Origin: Hexactinellida sp. DTS-2022
Lineage: Eukaryota > Porifera > Hexactinellida
Direction of reading: 5' to 3'
Assembly (NCBI GenBank): GCA_028753945.1
Contig: JAPNXP010000009.1
Coordinates: forward strand, 930,001 to 994,000
DNA: 64,000 bases
Below, piece after piece: positions 20,865 through 32,349 of this stretch. The first letter of the stretch is position 1. Each line of letters starts with the position of its first letter. Both the position numbers and the translations under genes were made by a program. Under the pieces are notes generated by a model. It was not told the DNA's origin, did no database searches, and saw only the letters and a program-made list of their open reading frames with translations.

Positions 20865-20929
20865 TGCTCATTTTAATCATACTATTTAGTGCCTTATATT
20901 CCGCCATTAAATGGTTGCTCTTATTTAGC

Positions 20930-23900
20930 ATGAATAGTTATAAACTTGTTTTGAGCTTTCAAATATTCTACCTGCTACTGTTCCTCCTCGCTTGCATCCC
21001 GTCTGCCAGTGGGGGCCCCTGCAGCCCCAGGTCCCTGCTCACTGGCCGCTCGGGGGAAATAACGGACGGAGCCGGGAACTACCACGATTTCGTATCGTGT
21101 ATGTTCATTATTCAACTCAACGACACGAGTGAACGCATACAACTAACGTTCCATGAACTGGAGTTGGAATGTGGCTGGGACTACATAAATATATTTGATG
21201 GAGACTCTCTCAATTCTCCCAAAATTATGTCGATTTCTGGAGACCACTTGAACTCTACCGGAATAGGGGATCTGTCCAGGTTACAGGTACATTTCTAATA
21301 TTTGTTACTAATTAACTTAAAAATAATTAATCTCGAGTTAACTCCACTGTGTTAACTTGCAGCTTATACAGAGAGAAATTGATCTGGATGTGAGAAGATA
21401 AATATATGTTAGTAAATGGATAATTTAATAATCGTTTGGATGGAAATAGCGAGCTCGGAATTTGGTCAGAACAACCATCGCATTACAACAAATTTCTAAC
21501 AATATTGAGACTTGGGGGGACATTATCATTTCTTGAAGTTAGAAGGAAGGAAGAAGGTCATTTTATGTATAAACTAAAGTATCTGCTTTCCATTGCACAA
21601 GTCTAGTTATCCTATGTGGTTTGGAAATAGTGATATTAATTGAAATGTAGTGTAACTGGATTAAAGCAAAGATATTAAGAAATTTAAGATAACATCAATT
21701 AATGGGTTAGCAGAGATTATCAATTCAGTATTAATGCAGCAGTCTTGGTTTGATGGAAATTGAGATAATTTACAGCAGATTAGCTTTTGCCGTTTGAATG
21801 AATTTCTTCACTTTGACGTTGAGAGAACTGTTTAACTTCTCGTTTGTATGAATTTCTTCACTTTGACGTTGAGAGAACTGTTTAACTTCTCGTTTGAATG
21901 AATTTCTTCACTTTGACGTTGAGAGAACTGGTAACTTCTCGTTTGAATGAATTTCTTCACTTTGACGTTGAGAGAACTGGTTAACTTCTAGTTTGAATGA
22001 ATTTCTTCACTTTGACGTTGAGAGAACTGGTAACTTCTCGTTTGAATGAATTTCTTCACTTTGACGTTGAGAGAACTGGTAACTTCTAGTTTGAATGAAT
22101 TTCTTCACTTTGACGTTGAGAGAACTGGTTAACTTCTAGTTTGAATGAATTTCTTCACTTTGACGTTGAGAGAACTGGTAACTTCTCGTTTGAATGAATT
22201 TCTTCACTTTGACGTTGAGAGAACTGTTTAACTTCTCGTTTGAATGAATTTCTTCACTTTGACGTTGAGAGAACTGGTAACTTCTCGTTTGAATGAATTT
22301 CTTCACTTTGACGTTGAGAGAACTGGTTAACTTCTCGTTTGAATGAATTTCTTCACTTTGACGTTGAGAGAACTGGTAACTTCTCGTTTGAATGAATTTC
22401 TTCACTTTGACGTTGAGAGAACTGGTAACTTCTCGTTTGAATGAATTTCTTCACTTTGACGTTGAGAGAACTGGTAACTTCTCGTTTGAATGAATTTCTT
22501 CACTTTGACGTTGAGAGAACTGGTAACTTCTCGTTTGAATGAATTTCTTCACTTTGACATTGAGAGAACTGGTTAACTTCTAGTTTGAATGAATTTCTTC
22601 ACTTTGACATTGAGAGAACTGGTTAACTTCTAGTTTGAATGAATTTCTTCACTTTGACGTTGAGAGAACTGGTTAACTTCTAGTTTGAATGAATTTCTTC
22701 ACTTTGACGTTGAGAGAACTGGTAACTTCTCGTTTGAATGAATTTCTTCACTTTGACGTTGAGAGAACTGGTAACTTCTCGTTTGAATGAATTTCTTCAC
22801 TTTGACGTTGAGAGAACTGGTTAACTTCTAGTTTGAATGAATTTCTTCACTTTGACGTTGAGAGAACTGGTAACTTCTCGTTTGAATGAATTTCTTCACT
22901 TTGACGTTGAGAGAACTGGTAACTTCTAGTTTGAATGAATTTCTTCACTTTGACGTTGAGAGAACTGGTTAACTTCTAGTTTGAATGAATTTCTTAACTT
23001 TGACGTTGAGAGAACTGGTAACTTCTCGTTTGAATGAATTTCTTCACTTTGACGTTGAGAGAACTGGTAACTTCTCGTTTGAATGAATTTCTTCACTTTG
23101 ACGTTGAGAGAACTGGTAACTTCTCGTTTGAATGAATTTCTTCACTTTGACGTTGAGAGAACTGGTTAACTTCTAGTTTGAATGAATTTCTTCACTTTGA
23201 CGTTGAGAGAACTGGTAACTTCTCGTTTGAATGAATTTCTTCACTTTGACGTTGAGAGAACTGGTAACTTCTAGTTTGAATGAATTTCTTCACTTTGACG
23301 TTGAGAGAACTGGTTAACTTATCGTTTGAATGAATTTCTTCACTTTGACGTTGAGAGAACTGGTAACTTCTCGTTTGAATGAATTTCTTCACTTTGACGT
23401 TGAGAGAACTGGTAACTTCTAGTTTGAATGAATTTCTTCACTTTGACGTTGAGAGAACTGGTTAACTTCTAGTTTGAATGAATTTCTTAACTTTGACGTT
23501 GAGAGAACTGGTAACTTCTCGTTTGAATGAATTTCTTCACTTTGACGTTGAGAGAACTGGTAACTTCTCGTTTGAATGAATTTCTTCACTTTGACGTTGA
23601 GAGAACTGGTAACTTCTCGTTTGAATGAATTTCTTCACTTTGACGTTGAGAGAACTGGTTAACTTCTAGTTTGAATGAATTTCTTCACTTTGACGTTGAG
23701 AGAACTGGTAACTTCTCGTTTGAATGAATTTCTTCACTTTGACGTTGAGAGAACTGGTAACTTCTAGTTTGAATGAATTTCTTCACTTTGACGTTGAGAG
23801 AACTGGTTAACTTATCGTTTGAATGAATTTCTTCACTTTGACATTGAGAGAACTGAAGAGAACAAATATTATATATAGTTGGGATGGAAGTACATCTTCA

Positions 23901-26900
23901 AACCATACTTTTATATGTTCCTAATAACATACAGTTATCAGATGATGCAAGTTCCCAAAATATGTGATATCCAATTGTCAGTTATTGCGATGAATAGGGA
24001 TCCCACTCTTACACAGCATTATATATTTCCCCCTGCAAATTGAAAATCACCAAAAAGATTTTCCCTCGTTTGGTTGCATTTCTTCACTTTGACATTAAGA
24101 GACCTGACTAACCTCTCTCGCTAGATTGAGTGTATTGTTGCAGTGTAAGTCCGAACCTGGTGTATTCGCGAGTTCACTAGTATAAGTGTAAAAAATTTCA
24201 GTTCAGGTGTTTATTAATGTCATTATAGCCGAATACACTGCACTCGAACTTACACTTCAACAAAACAGAATTAACTCGTTGCTATTTGTATTATTAATGT
24301 TACAAGGGTTTAACTCTTGTAGGTGATCAGCAGTTCCTCCCGTCTCCTAATCCTATTCATCACAGACATCGCTGCTAACGAGCTAGGCTTTAACATAACC
24401 TACTCATCGCTTCCTGCCTACACGGCGCCTGCGCTATCTCCCTGCTATTCGCACTGTAACGAGACTTGTTCCCTCAAGAATACTTCTCTCGTCTCACAAT
24501 GCACGGCCCCATCGCTCCCAGCTGGAGACACGCCCACGTTTGTTCCCCTCCCGTCCCTGCGGCCCCCTCTCCCGAGGGCGGGCCACACCTCCGTTCTACA
24601 CGCAGGCTGTCTCTACGTGTACGGAGGATACACGTTCCAACCTCAGCACTACTCAGTGTTCAAGTACGTTCTTAGTTATAAATACATGAGCCCTTCGGTC
24701 TCGGTCGCTTCGCGATTTTTGTTAATTCGTTCAGAGCATCCGATGCTCGTATAGGAGCCAATGTCGCTCCTATAAGAGCATCTATTCTGCTCACAACTTG
24801 CTGTATTTATACTTCTCGTACTTCTGTTGCTATCTGTTCACAGACAGAATAGCAGATGTTTGTATGCAGGTGTTATTCTCTGTATAGTCTAGTGTAGTTC
24901 CACTTATGTGAACACCTGTGACATAGAGTATAGTATATACAATTTACAACAGGGAATTAGTTTTTTATTTTTTACACTCTAAAATCTGGACAAACAAACA
25001 AACAAACAAACAAACAACAATCGAGTTTTAATAATATAGATATACAGTGGATGCAGGTTATAAGCACATCGTCGGGAACTGCACTTAATGTGCTTATAAC
25101 CGGCAAGTTCTTATAAACGACATAAATTATATAGGGTATATGGCAACCGTTTTCCAACATAGTGTTCCTATATCCGATATGTTCTTATAACCGGTGTGCT
25201 TAGTTATATCCGACACTACTGTATCTAACATTTGTTATTTGTCCCTCCATCAGACGCTGCTTGCCATCAGAGGAGTGGGAGAGCATACTCCCTGGTCCCT
25301 CCTCGGGGCCCTGGCCTGTCCCCAGACACGGCCACACGGCGGTTGTGTACAGAGACGCTATGTACGTGTACGGAGGTACAACCATTGCCTACGGGGACGG
25401 TTTCAAGAACGAGATAACTAACGAGCTGTGGAGACTCAATCTGACTACTCTAACCTGGCGCTACCTCTCCTCCTCCAACCGGACCTTGCCGAGCACTGGA
25501 CACGTGTCAGAGCTCGTCACAGGCGGCCGGATGGTTGTTCTGTTCGGACACAGCAGAGACAAGATTTCGCTGCTCAGCTCCAGAGTATATGCTATCGACA
25601 GCGACAGCTGGACGCACTACACCATCTCCGCATCCCTAGACCATGGATATGTAAATATGTTCTAACTGCTTGCAGTTTATAAATGACTGAAATTACGAAT
25701 ATTCTTTAGGTTAATTCAGCCAGTGCCTACTCCCCAGTTTACAACCTGATATTTGTGTACGGAGGCCACAATTCGGTGAACAGATATACGAAACCAAACC
25801 TGAACGCCTATCACCCAGACTCCAACAGCTGGACTTCCCTGCCCACTAACACATTTTCTGAGTCTGTCTACCAACACGCGATGGTTCTTATCAACGACAG
25901 CTTTCTGCTCGTAAACGGGGGCTACAGGGGTCTGGATGGGAAGTGCGGGTTCTCCTCAGTGAGTTAATTAACTGAAAACACACAACACACTGGGTAATGA
26001 GATATCTCCGTTAGACATTCGTGTACGACTTAAAGTGCGGCCACTGGCATACTCTCCTCACGGACTCCCAGGCCCTGTTCGCGGCCCGAGAGGGACACAC
26101 CCTCACAGCCGTGAGCGCGGACTCGGCGCTCCTATTCGGAGGCTACAACCAAGCTATTCTCTTTAATGACCTCCTCCAGCTGAACCTATCACGGCTGTCT
26201 CTAGCTCTCAACCTGAGTGCTTGCGTGGATAAGATCAGCTGTCAGCAGCACTCCTGTGTAGAGTGTATCTCCGCAGGCGGGTGTGAGTGGTACGAGACTT
26301 CCTGTCAGCCCGCCGCAGCTGGCTCTCAGCTGACGGCTAACGCCTCCCTCTGTCCCACGGGCGGGGGCGGGTGTGAGGGCGCCGGCGAGTGCTGGGAGTG
26401 CCAGGTCCGAGAGGGCTGCGTCTGGGACGGAGAATGCAGACAGAAGTGAGTCGATAGACAGCCTATAGACTTGCCGTAACACGTGTTGTAGGGTCCGACA
26501 GAACGAGACGTACGCCGCCTGCGAGCGGGGCTGCGGCTCTTTCTCCTGCCAGGAGTGCGTCGCCACCGCCCGGCCCTGTCTCTACTGCCCCTCCCAGCAG
26601 AGGTGCGTCACAAGTCTGTACCCACTCGAGTTCCCTTTCGGACAGTGTCTGGTTTGGACGACAGACGCAGGCAACTGCTCTGCCGCCCCCTGCGCCCTCC
26701 ACAGGACCTGCGACGACTGCCAAGCGCGGTACGACTGTGGGTGGTGCGCCACGCACTCCAGCGGCCTGGGCACCTGCATGGAGGGTTAGCGCTAGATTTA
26801 TAAATAAGACCTGAGATGGAATATTCATTCTTGTTCGTAGGCACTCTCGACAGCCCGTCCCTGTCTAGCTGTCCGCAGAATGACTGGCACTACTTCACGT

Positions 26901-28134
26901 GTCCCCTCTGTCAGTGCAACGGACATAGCTACTGTGACAACTCCAGTGACTGCTTGGAATGCAATAACAACACACAGGGAGAGCACTGTGAGACCTGTGT
27001 CCCTTGGTACCACGGAGACCCACGCAATGGGAACACGTGTAGCGAGTGCGAGTGCTCTGCGTACGCGGCTGTATGCTATGCGGACACGGGGTTCTGTGCA
27101 TGCAACGCCTATGGAGTCATTGGTACGTCCCTATAAGTACTGTATAGCACCTCTCTTTACACGCTGTTATAGGCACTCACTGCGAATCCTGCCAGTATAA
27201 CGGGACGGTTAACACCTCGTGCTACCAGTTCCAGGAGCCCGGGTCTCGACGGAACTACACCCCTCTCAGTCCGCACACTCGCTCCCTGCTCCTCATGACC
27301 CGCGCGGACGGACAGGAGGAGGTGTCCATGCAATTCACGATATACCCACACGACTCTCCCGCGTATACGCTCATACAGGTGTACCGGGCAGTCAGGCCCA
27401 ACAGCCAGATCCTGGACTCCCTCTCCGCCCTGTTGGACCAGCTCAGCAGCAGCGTGCGCGAGGAGCTGCTGGAGAAGCTCACGCAGAACTCGAGTAGCCG
27501 CCTGGTGCAGGTGTTCGGAGAGCTGTACGAACTGGAGAAGCTGGAGGACGACGTGCTACTAGTCGCGAATGAGAGCGTGCCCCTCTCCTTCTACCCGGAC
27601 TACATACGTTTCCACAACTCGGTCCTGTACCACATTTCCCCGCAGGACCTGGGTCCGGATAACGACTACGTATTCATAGAGTTCTCCAACTACTCGTATC
27701 CGTTCAGCGTGCAGGTGGAGCTGGCGCCCGAGGACGTGCTGCTTATCGTGGCGGTGCTGGTGTTCCTGAGCGCCATGCTCGTGTTCTTCTTCGTGATGGT
27801 GCTCATCCTGCTGGGCTGGCACATCAAGAAGCAGATTGAGTTCAGACAGGCGCGCGTGCATAGGCGCAGGGAGCGCGTTGTCATGGCGACCCGGCCGGCT
27901 AGTGTCTCGAGTCTCCTGGCCGATTCAGTCGGGCCTGACGCTGGGAACTTTGTGATGACGCGCGCTATTGCCGACCAGCCGCTGGCAAACTCAAAGGTGT
28001 CTCTCTCGACATTCCTCATATCCATGCCTAACAACCCAGATGACCCTAACCGCATGCCGCTATACTGCGGAACTGCGCTCGTCACCACCAACAGAGCCCG
28101 CGACACCAAGATATTCTCCAACCAGACAGCCTAG
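20930..28134 (+). CDS. Attractin/MEGF8-like type I receptor, eight exons
   Basis: Exons are 20930-21286, 24323-24663, 25254-25650, 25710-25958, 26015-26445, 26492-26784, 26841-27122 and 27173-28134. All have GT-AG borders and consistent phases, giving about 1,103 aa. In order: a signal peptide (ATG at 20930), a CUB domain split by intron 1, a short EGF-like stretch, Kelch repeats (recurrent VYGG, LFGGYN and VNGGY), cysteine-rich PSI-type modules, two laminin-type EGF modules, an extracellular spacer, one transmembrane helix (IVAVLVFLSAMLVFFFVMV) and a cytosolic tail. The tail carries FRQARVHRRRERVVMATRP. This matches the position and form of the conserved MASRP motif that binds the ubiquitin ligase MGRN1 in attractin and MEGF8. 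The protein is shorter than vertebrate attractin (about 1,400 aa), and I see no C-type lectin domain. Known relatives regulate melanocortin and hedgehog receptors via MGRN1. Introns 2-7 include several of 46-59 nt, while intron 1 is 3 kb and full of minisatellite. Symbol withheld because attractin, ATRNL1 and MEGF8 cannot be told apart here. Confidence 0.93.
21791..23855. repeat. 49/50-bp minisatellite, about 42 copies, in intron 1
   Basis: The unit carries GAATGAATTTCTTCACTTTG followed by ACGTTGAGAGAACTGG and a GTAAC or GTTAAC junction, so units are 49 or 50 bp. Variants are CTCG, CTAG or ATCG before TTTG, and a rare TTCTTAAC. The last 20 full units consist of a ten-unit block of 493 bp present twice in a row: diagnostic variants at 22991 and 23484, and at 23318 and 23811, are exactly 493 bp apart. 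Fold size is large but there is no ORF beyond chance. A lone degenerate unit lies at about 24065-24115. Confidence 0.95.
24141..24257. mobile_element. Imperfect foldback MITE in intron 1
   Basis: CAGTGTAAGTCCGAAC at the left is matched by an imperfect inverse at the right end (GAACTTACACT). About 117 bp, non-coding, resembling the CAGT-type MITEs elsewhere in the window. Confidence 0.45.
25045..25221. mobile_element. TA-flanked MITE in attractin-like intron 2
   Basis: CAGTGGATGCAGGTTATAAG at the left, with an imperfect inverse ending ACACTACTG at the right; TA at both sides. Intron 2 (24664-25253) also has a CAAA microsatellite at about 24994-25018 and a hairpin at about 24740-24775. The intron is otherwise non-coding. 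Confidence 0.65.
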
Positions 28135-28468
28135 CAACGGCAGGGGCAGGAGGAATGCATTGAGTGACAGGTTGTATTTTAAGATGTTAAGTATTTTGGA
28201 TTTGTAATTCTTTTAAACCATTTATTCAACTCATTGATTTGTTTTATCTTATCACCTGTTTAGGATATCTACTAAAGGGGAACTTATTCCATGTCTGTTA
28301 TAGGCATGCTACTTAGACATAGATTTGGGGGAAATTTGGAAATTTAAACTTGTTTTTTGATACAGTATTCCCCATCCCCGCTTGCAAATTTATTCATTTT
28401 AAGTAGCTATTACGATTGCCTTCTTTTTAAACAAAAAATCACACGTTTAGTGGTTAAGATTTAGTGAA
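28135..28468. other. Intergenic, no gene
   Basis: AT-rich spacer between the stop of the attractin-like gene and the ATG of CCDC25. Confidence 0.7.
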
Positions 28469-29348
28469 ATGGTGTATTACTTTATATGCGAGTTGTTCGA
28501 CCCTCCCCTGACCATCTACCTGGGAGAAGACAAGTTTGTGAACGAGGAGCTGATACGCTACGGCTTCCCAGAGGACGTATGGTTCCACGTAGACGGAGTC
28601 TCGTCCGCACACGTGTATCTGCGGCTGCCGAGGGGAATGGGGCTAGACGACATTCCTCCTGATGTGTTGGAGGACTGCGGACAGCTCACGAAGGCCAACA
28701 GCATCAGTGGCTGCAAGCTGGACAGTGTTAAGGTATGTCCATAGCATTCTATATATAACTAACATAAGGCAATGTATAATTTCGCTTTTAAAACAAATTG
28801 CTGTGAACAATAGATCGAGGACCGCCCACGTTCAGAAACACTGCTGTAAAAAATGCATGCTCGAAAAATAATTGCATTGCATATATTAGTTGAATATGCT
28901 AACCAATTCAAATTTGAGTGAGTGCCATTGTGTGTAGAATACTATGTTGTTAATATTTTATGAATTACTTACTTAGTTGGTTTACACTCCATGGTCCAAT
29001 CTGAAGAAGACAGGCGACATGGAGGTGGGGCAGGTGGGGTTCTATCGGAAGTCCGAACTGAGATATTTCGAGGTTCGGAAGAAGAGCGAGGCCGTGAAGC
29101 GACTGGACAGGACCCGCAAACAGGCTAAGCCCGACCTGAAACTTCTGAGGGAAGACAGAGACGAGGACGAGAGGCGAGAGAATAAGCGCTTGCAGAAAGA
29201 AGAGAGAGAAAGGGAAAAGGAAAAGATGAAGGAAAAAGCTCTGGAGAAAGAATCGAAATCTTACAAGAGTCTTATGGATCCGAGCAAGATGGAGACAAAC
29301 AAAGATTTAGCTACAAACTATCAGGAATATGAAGATAACTTTATGTAA
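28469..29348 (+). CDS. CCDC25: CCDC25 (NFACT-R domain protein), two exons
   Basis: Exon 1 is 28469-28732 and exon 2 is 28977-29348, joined in phase at AAG|GTATGT and TTAG|TTGG, giving 211 aa against 208 in humans. Residues 1-115 are the NFACT-R (DUF814) domain, with the diagnostic WFHVDGVSSAHVYLRLP and VYTPWSNLKKT stretches. The C-terminal half is a Lys/Glu-rich coiled coil. In vertebrates the protein is a membrane or nucleus-associated factor, and one study describes it as a DNA sensor for extracellular traps. The NFACT-R fold is otherwise linked to ribosome quality control. The C-terminal DNFM end is conserved in form with the DEFM end of relatives. Confident ortholog. Confidence 0.96.
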
Positions 29349-29539
29349 GAAGAACATAGATTGTGAGCTCAGGCGTAGGCAAGGAGACTGATACAACAGC
29401 TGTTTCTATTTTAGAAATTCTAAATTCTTATATGTGTCGAGTTATAAAACATGATACTAATTGATGGGAGGGCATAACCTCTCGCTTTAAACAAATTCCC
29501 TAATCTTTGTAAATTTAAATATTTTTTTATTTAAAATTA

Positions 29540-30600
29540 GAAAATAGAATACTCAGTACATTGCGGAGTCGGAATGGATAAAATACTGTCAACAAGAACT
29601 CAAACGAATGGACTTAATATGGTTTTTCAACGTCTTAATATGGTTTATCAACGTCTTAATATGGTTTATCAACGTCTTAATATGGTTTATCAACTTCTTA
29701 ATATGGTTTTTCAACGTCTTAGCTCTTCGCCAAAGAGCTACGTGTACTTAACTCACTTAACTCTTAAAACCGGTATCGGGATACCCGGCCGGTCCGGTAT
29801 GGAGGAAGAAGATTCCAATGAAGAGCAGTAGACGCTCTTCAACCGCTAACCCTGACCCTAACCCTATAGGAATAATCTGAAAAGGTATATTCTATAATTG
29901 TAGAATATACCTTTTCAGATTATTCATATAGTGTTAGTTAGTCCGGTTATTATAAGAACATATTAGATTCGCTCGTAGAATTGATTAGTTTAATTATTAT
30001 TTTGCTATTGTCTTGTTTGTTATGATTGTCAGTTATTAATCATTCCATAATTAATTAAACACTTACATACATATATCAAGGTTAACTTGAGAACTTAAAT
30101 TTTAAATATTTTTATAGACATAGTATTTATATTCAAGACTAGAAATAGATCAATCCAATACTCACCTAAATTACGGAATGGATAATCTAAAGACGATTAT
30201 AGTCACACAAAAGAATGGACTTAATATGATTTATCCCCGTTTGAGCTCTACATCAAGTGCCTCTCTACAAATAAAGAGCTACATAACCGTGTCTCTTAAA
30301 ACCGGTATCGGGACACCCGGTATGGAGGAGGAGGACTCGAATGAAGCAGAGAAGTAGACTCCTTTCAACCGCTAACCCTAACCTAACCCTATAAGAATAA
30401 TCTATTCTTATAGTGTGTTAGTCCGCTTACTTAATTATAATAAGAACCTCCTTAAAAGAACAAATTAGATTCGTAGAATTGATTAGTTAATTAGGCTAGC
30501 TATTATTATTCGTTATGAATGTCAGTTATTAATCATTCCATAATTCCATTAAGTACAATTAAACACTTACACACAAATATTAAGGTTAACTTGACAAACC
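29540..30600. repeat. Tandemly duplicated non-coding element (two copies, about 550 and 450 bp)
   Basis: Copy A lies at about 29545-30090 and copy B at about 30155-30596. Shared landmarks, in the same order, are CGGAATGGATAA, AATGGACTTAATATG, CTTAAAACCGGTATCGGGA, TATGGAGGA, AACCGCTAACCCT, TTAGTCCG, CGTAGAATTGATTAG and AAGGTTAACTTGA. Copy A has four extra 21-bp units (CTTAATATGGTTTATCAACGT) and the long hairpin at 29871-29924. An 85-codon frame in copy A (29574-29831) is destroyed by an early stop in copy B, so I do not call a gene. Confidence 0.8.
29871..29924. repeat. Perfect 24-bp hairpin
   Basis: Arms 29871-29894 and 29901-29924 are exact reverse complements with a 6-nt loop, TAATTG. It directly follows telomere-like CCCTAACCCTA. 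Copy B has only a shortened version (about 30388-30412). Confidence 0.85.
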
Positions 30601-30660
30601 TATAGCAGACTGCATAAATGCTATAAAGATACGCTTATATTATATGTGTTGATAGAATAA

Positions 30661-32088
30661 TCATTGGGCATTTCCGTAGACGCTCTTGATTGACTCGAGT
30701 ATGGCGTTTTCCGTGAATTCTACATCTTCCGGAGTAATGAAGAATGTAGGAGAAATTCGTAGCACATTCTTGCCCAGGCCACCTGTAGTCATGATGATCC
30801 CTTTCTCGCACAGCGCGGTTAGTATCTTGTGCGCCGACTTCGCATCCGGCTCTCTGGTCTCGGGGCTCTTCACAATGTCCAGCGCCAGCAGCAGTCCCTG
30901 CGCCCTCACGTCCCCGACAATCGCCGGGTAGCGCTTCTGGATGCGCAGGAAGCTGTCCAGGAACAGGTCCGCAACCTTCCTCACGTGCGAGACCGTCTCG
31001 CGCTCCTTGAGTATCTTCAGCACCTCGGTCGCGGCCGCACACACAGTGGGGTTGCTGCCGTAGGTGGAGAAGAACACCTTGTGGGATATGGCCTCTGCGA
31101 TCTCCCGTCGCATAATCACGCCGCCTATGGGCAGTCCGTTGCTGAGTCCCTTCCCGGTTATAATCATGTCTGGCTGCACCCCGTAGGTCTCGCAGCTCCA
31201 GAAGTGGGACCCCGGCCTGAGAGTGCCTGTCTGTACCTCGTCTGAGATTATGAGTCCCCCCGCCTCCCTCACGTACCCGCAGGCCTCCGGGAGGTACCCC
31301 TGCGGCAGCGGGTGCAGCCCCCCGACCATTGTCACCGGCTCGAATATGAACGCGGCTACTCGCCCGGGCGTGGAGTGCTGAATGACGTCATGCACGTCGC
31401 GCGCGTACTTGTGCGGCGCCTCCGGGTGGCCCGCGAACGGCCCTCGATACATGTCTGGGTTCATGCAATGCTTCACTCCGAACCCCCCGGCGATGTTCTG
31501 CTTGCAGGTGTTGAGGCCTGTGAGCCCCATGCCCGTGGAGAGGAGGCCGTGGTAGGAGCTGCGCAGAGCTAACACGTCGAAGTTTCCGGTGAAAGCGCGG
31601 GCGAGGAGGAGGGCCAGGTCCACGGCCTCGCTCCCTGACGACACAAGGTGCACCAGCCATTCTTCCTTAGTTTCCGCGATGTGGGGGACAGTAGCGATCA
31701 GCTCTTCGGCCAAACGCACTGGGGACTCGTTGTAGAACATGGTGGAGCAATGGACCATGGAGTCCATCTGTCGCCTGACAGCTGCCAGCACCCGCGGATG
31801 GTTGTGTCCGACGGAAATGGCCGTGTTGTGCGCCGTGAGGTCCAGGTAGCGATTGTCTCTCTCGTCATACACGTACTGCATCCTGGCGCGCGTGAGGTAG
31901 ATCGGGTTCTCCGGGAAGAAGAAGTAGGTTTGTAGCGAGGGCGAGAGCAGTCTCTTGCGCTTCTCTTCGACTTCGTGGAATCCGTAGCCAGTGAAGGCTG
32001 GGAGGTCCTCGGCAACGCTACTGGCGCTTGAGAATGTGCGAATGCCCGAGCGAGAACTTATTTTTGCAATAACGTTGAAAGTAGACAT
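30661..32088 (-). CDS. AGXT2: Alanine-glyoxylate aminotransferase 2-like, mitochondrial
   Basis: A single-exon 475-aa class III PLP aminotransferase. The N-terminus is Ser/Arg-rich without acidic residues and looks like a mitochondrial targeting peptide. The core shows HNHPRVLAA, VSSGSEAVDLALLLAR (cofactor phosphate contact), SYHG (the aromatic stacking on PLP), the DEVQTG aspartate and the Schiff-base lysine in ITGKGLSNGLPIGGV. AGXT2 enzymes transfer amino groups from alanine or beta-aminoisobutyrate to glyoxylate and clear dimethylarginines in mitochondria. One oddity: DEVQTG is followed by TLRPGSHFW, where the usual FGR-TG is altered. The close relatives ETNPPL/PHYKPL are alternatives, but the targeting peptide and the GSHFW context favour AGXT2. 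It diverges from EMC4 across 260 bp, a likely shared promoter. Confidence 0.88.
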   Translation of the reverse strand: MSTFNVIAKISSRSGIRTFSSASSVAEDLPAFTGYGFHEVEEKRKRLLSPSLQTYFFFPENPIYLTRARMQYVYDERDNRYLDLTAHNTAISVGHNHPRVLAAVRRQMDSMVHCSTMFYNESPVRLAEELIATVPHIAETKEEWLVHLVSSGSEAVDLALLLARAFTGNFDVLALRSSYHGLLSTGMGLTGLNTCKQNIAGGFGVKHCMNPDMYRGPFAGHPEAPHKYARDVHDVIQHSTPGRVAAFIFEPVTMVGGLHPLPQGYLPEACGYVREAGGLIISDEVQTGTLRPGSHFWSCETYGVQPDMIITGKGLSNGLPIGGVIMRREIAEAISHKVFFSTYGSNPTVCAAATEVLKILKERETVSHVRKVADLFLDSFLRIQKRYPAIVGDVRAQGLLLALDIVKSPETREPDAKSAHKILTALCEKGIIMTTGGLGKNVLRISPTFFITPEDVEFTENAILESIKSVYGNAQ

Positions 32089-32349
32089 AGTTTAGATATT
32101 TTATTTGATAGATAACGTGATTTTCTATATAAGTACACAATGACTGACTACGTTACGCCTATACATCACGCGATAATTCTGTCATTCTTGCAGTAAATCT
32201 CTTGACGTAATTTGATAGCGTTACGTTATGAAGTTAGTAGAAATACGTAGGTTAGTTATTTGGTATTTGTAGGTATCATGACTTTATAGTTTATACGTAT
32301 CATACGACTATTTTGGCTGACATGACTGTCTTTGTACGAAAACTAGAAA

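Noticed and set aside
20771-20929. Earlier start for the attractin-like receptor
   Set aside because: The upstream frame lies in the foldback element at 20696-20864; the ATG at 20930 is followed directly by a good signal peptide.
21791-23855. CRISPR-like array
   Set aside because: Units are contiguous 49/50-bp repeats with no unique spacers, in an intron of an animal gene; it is a minisatellite.
29574-29831. 85-codon ORF with LNMVYQR repeats
   Set aside because: It is produced by 21-bp tandem repeats inside a duplicated non-coding element. The second copy has an early stop, so there is no sign of protein constraint.
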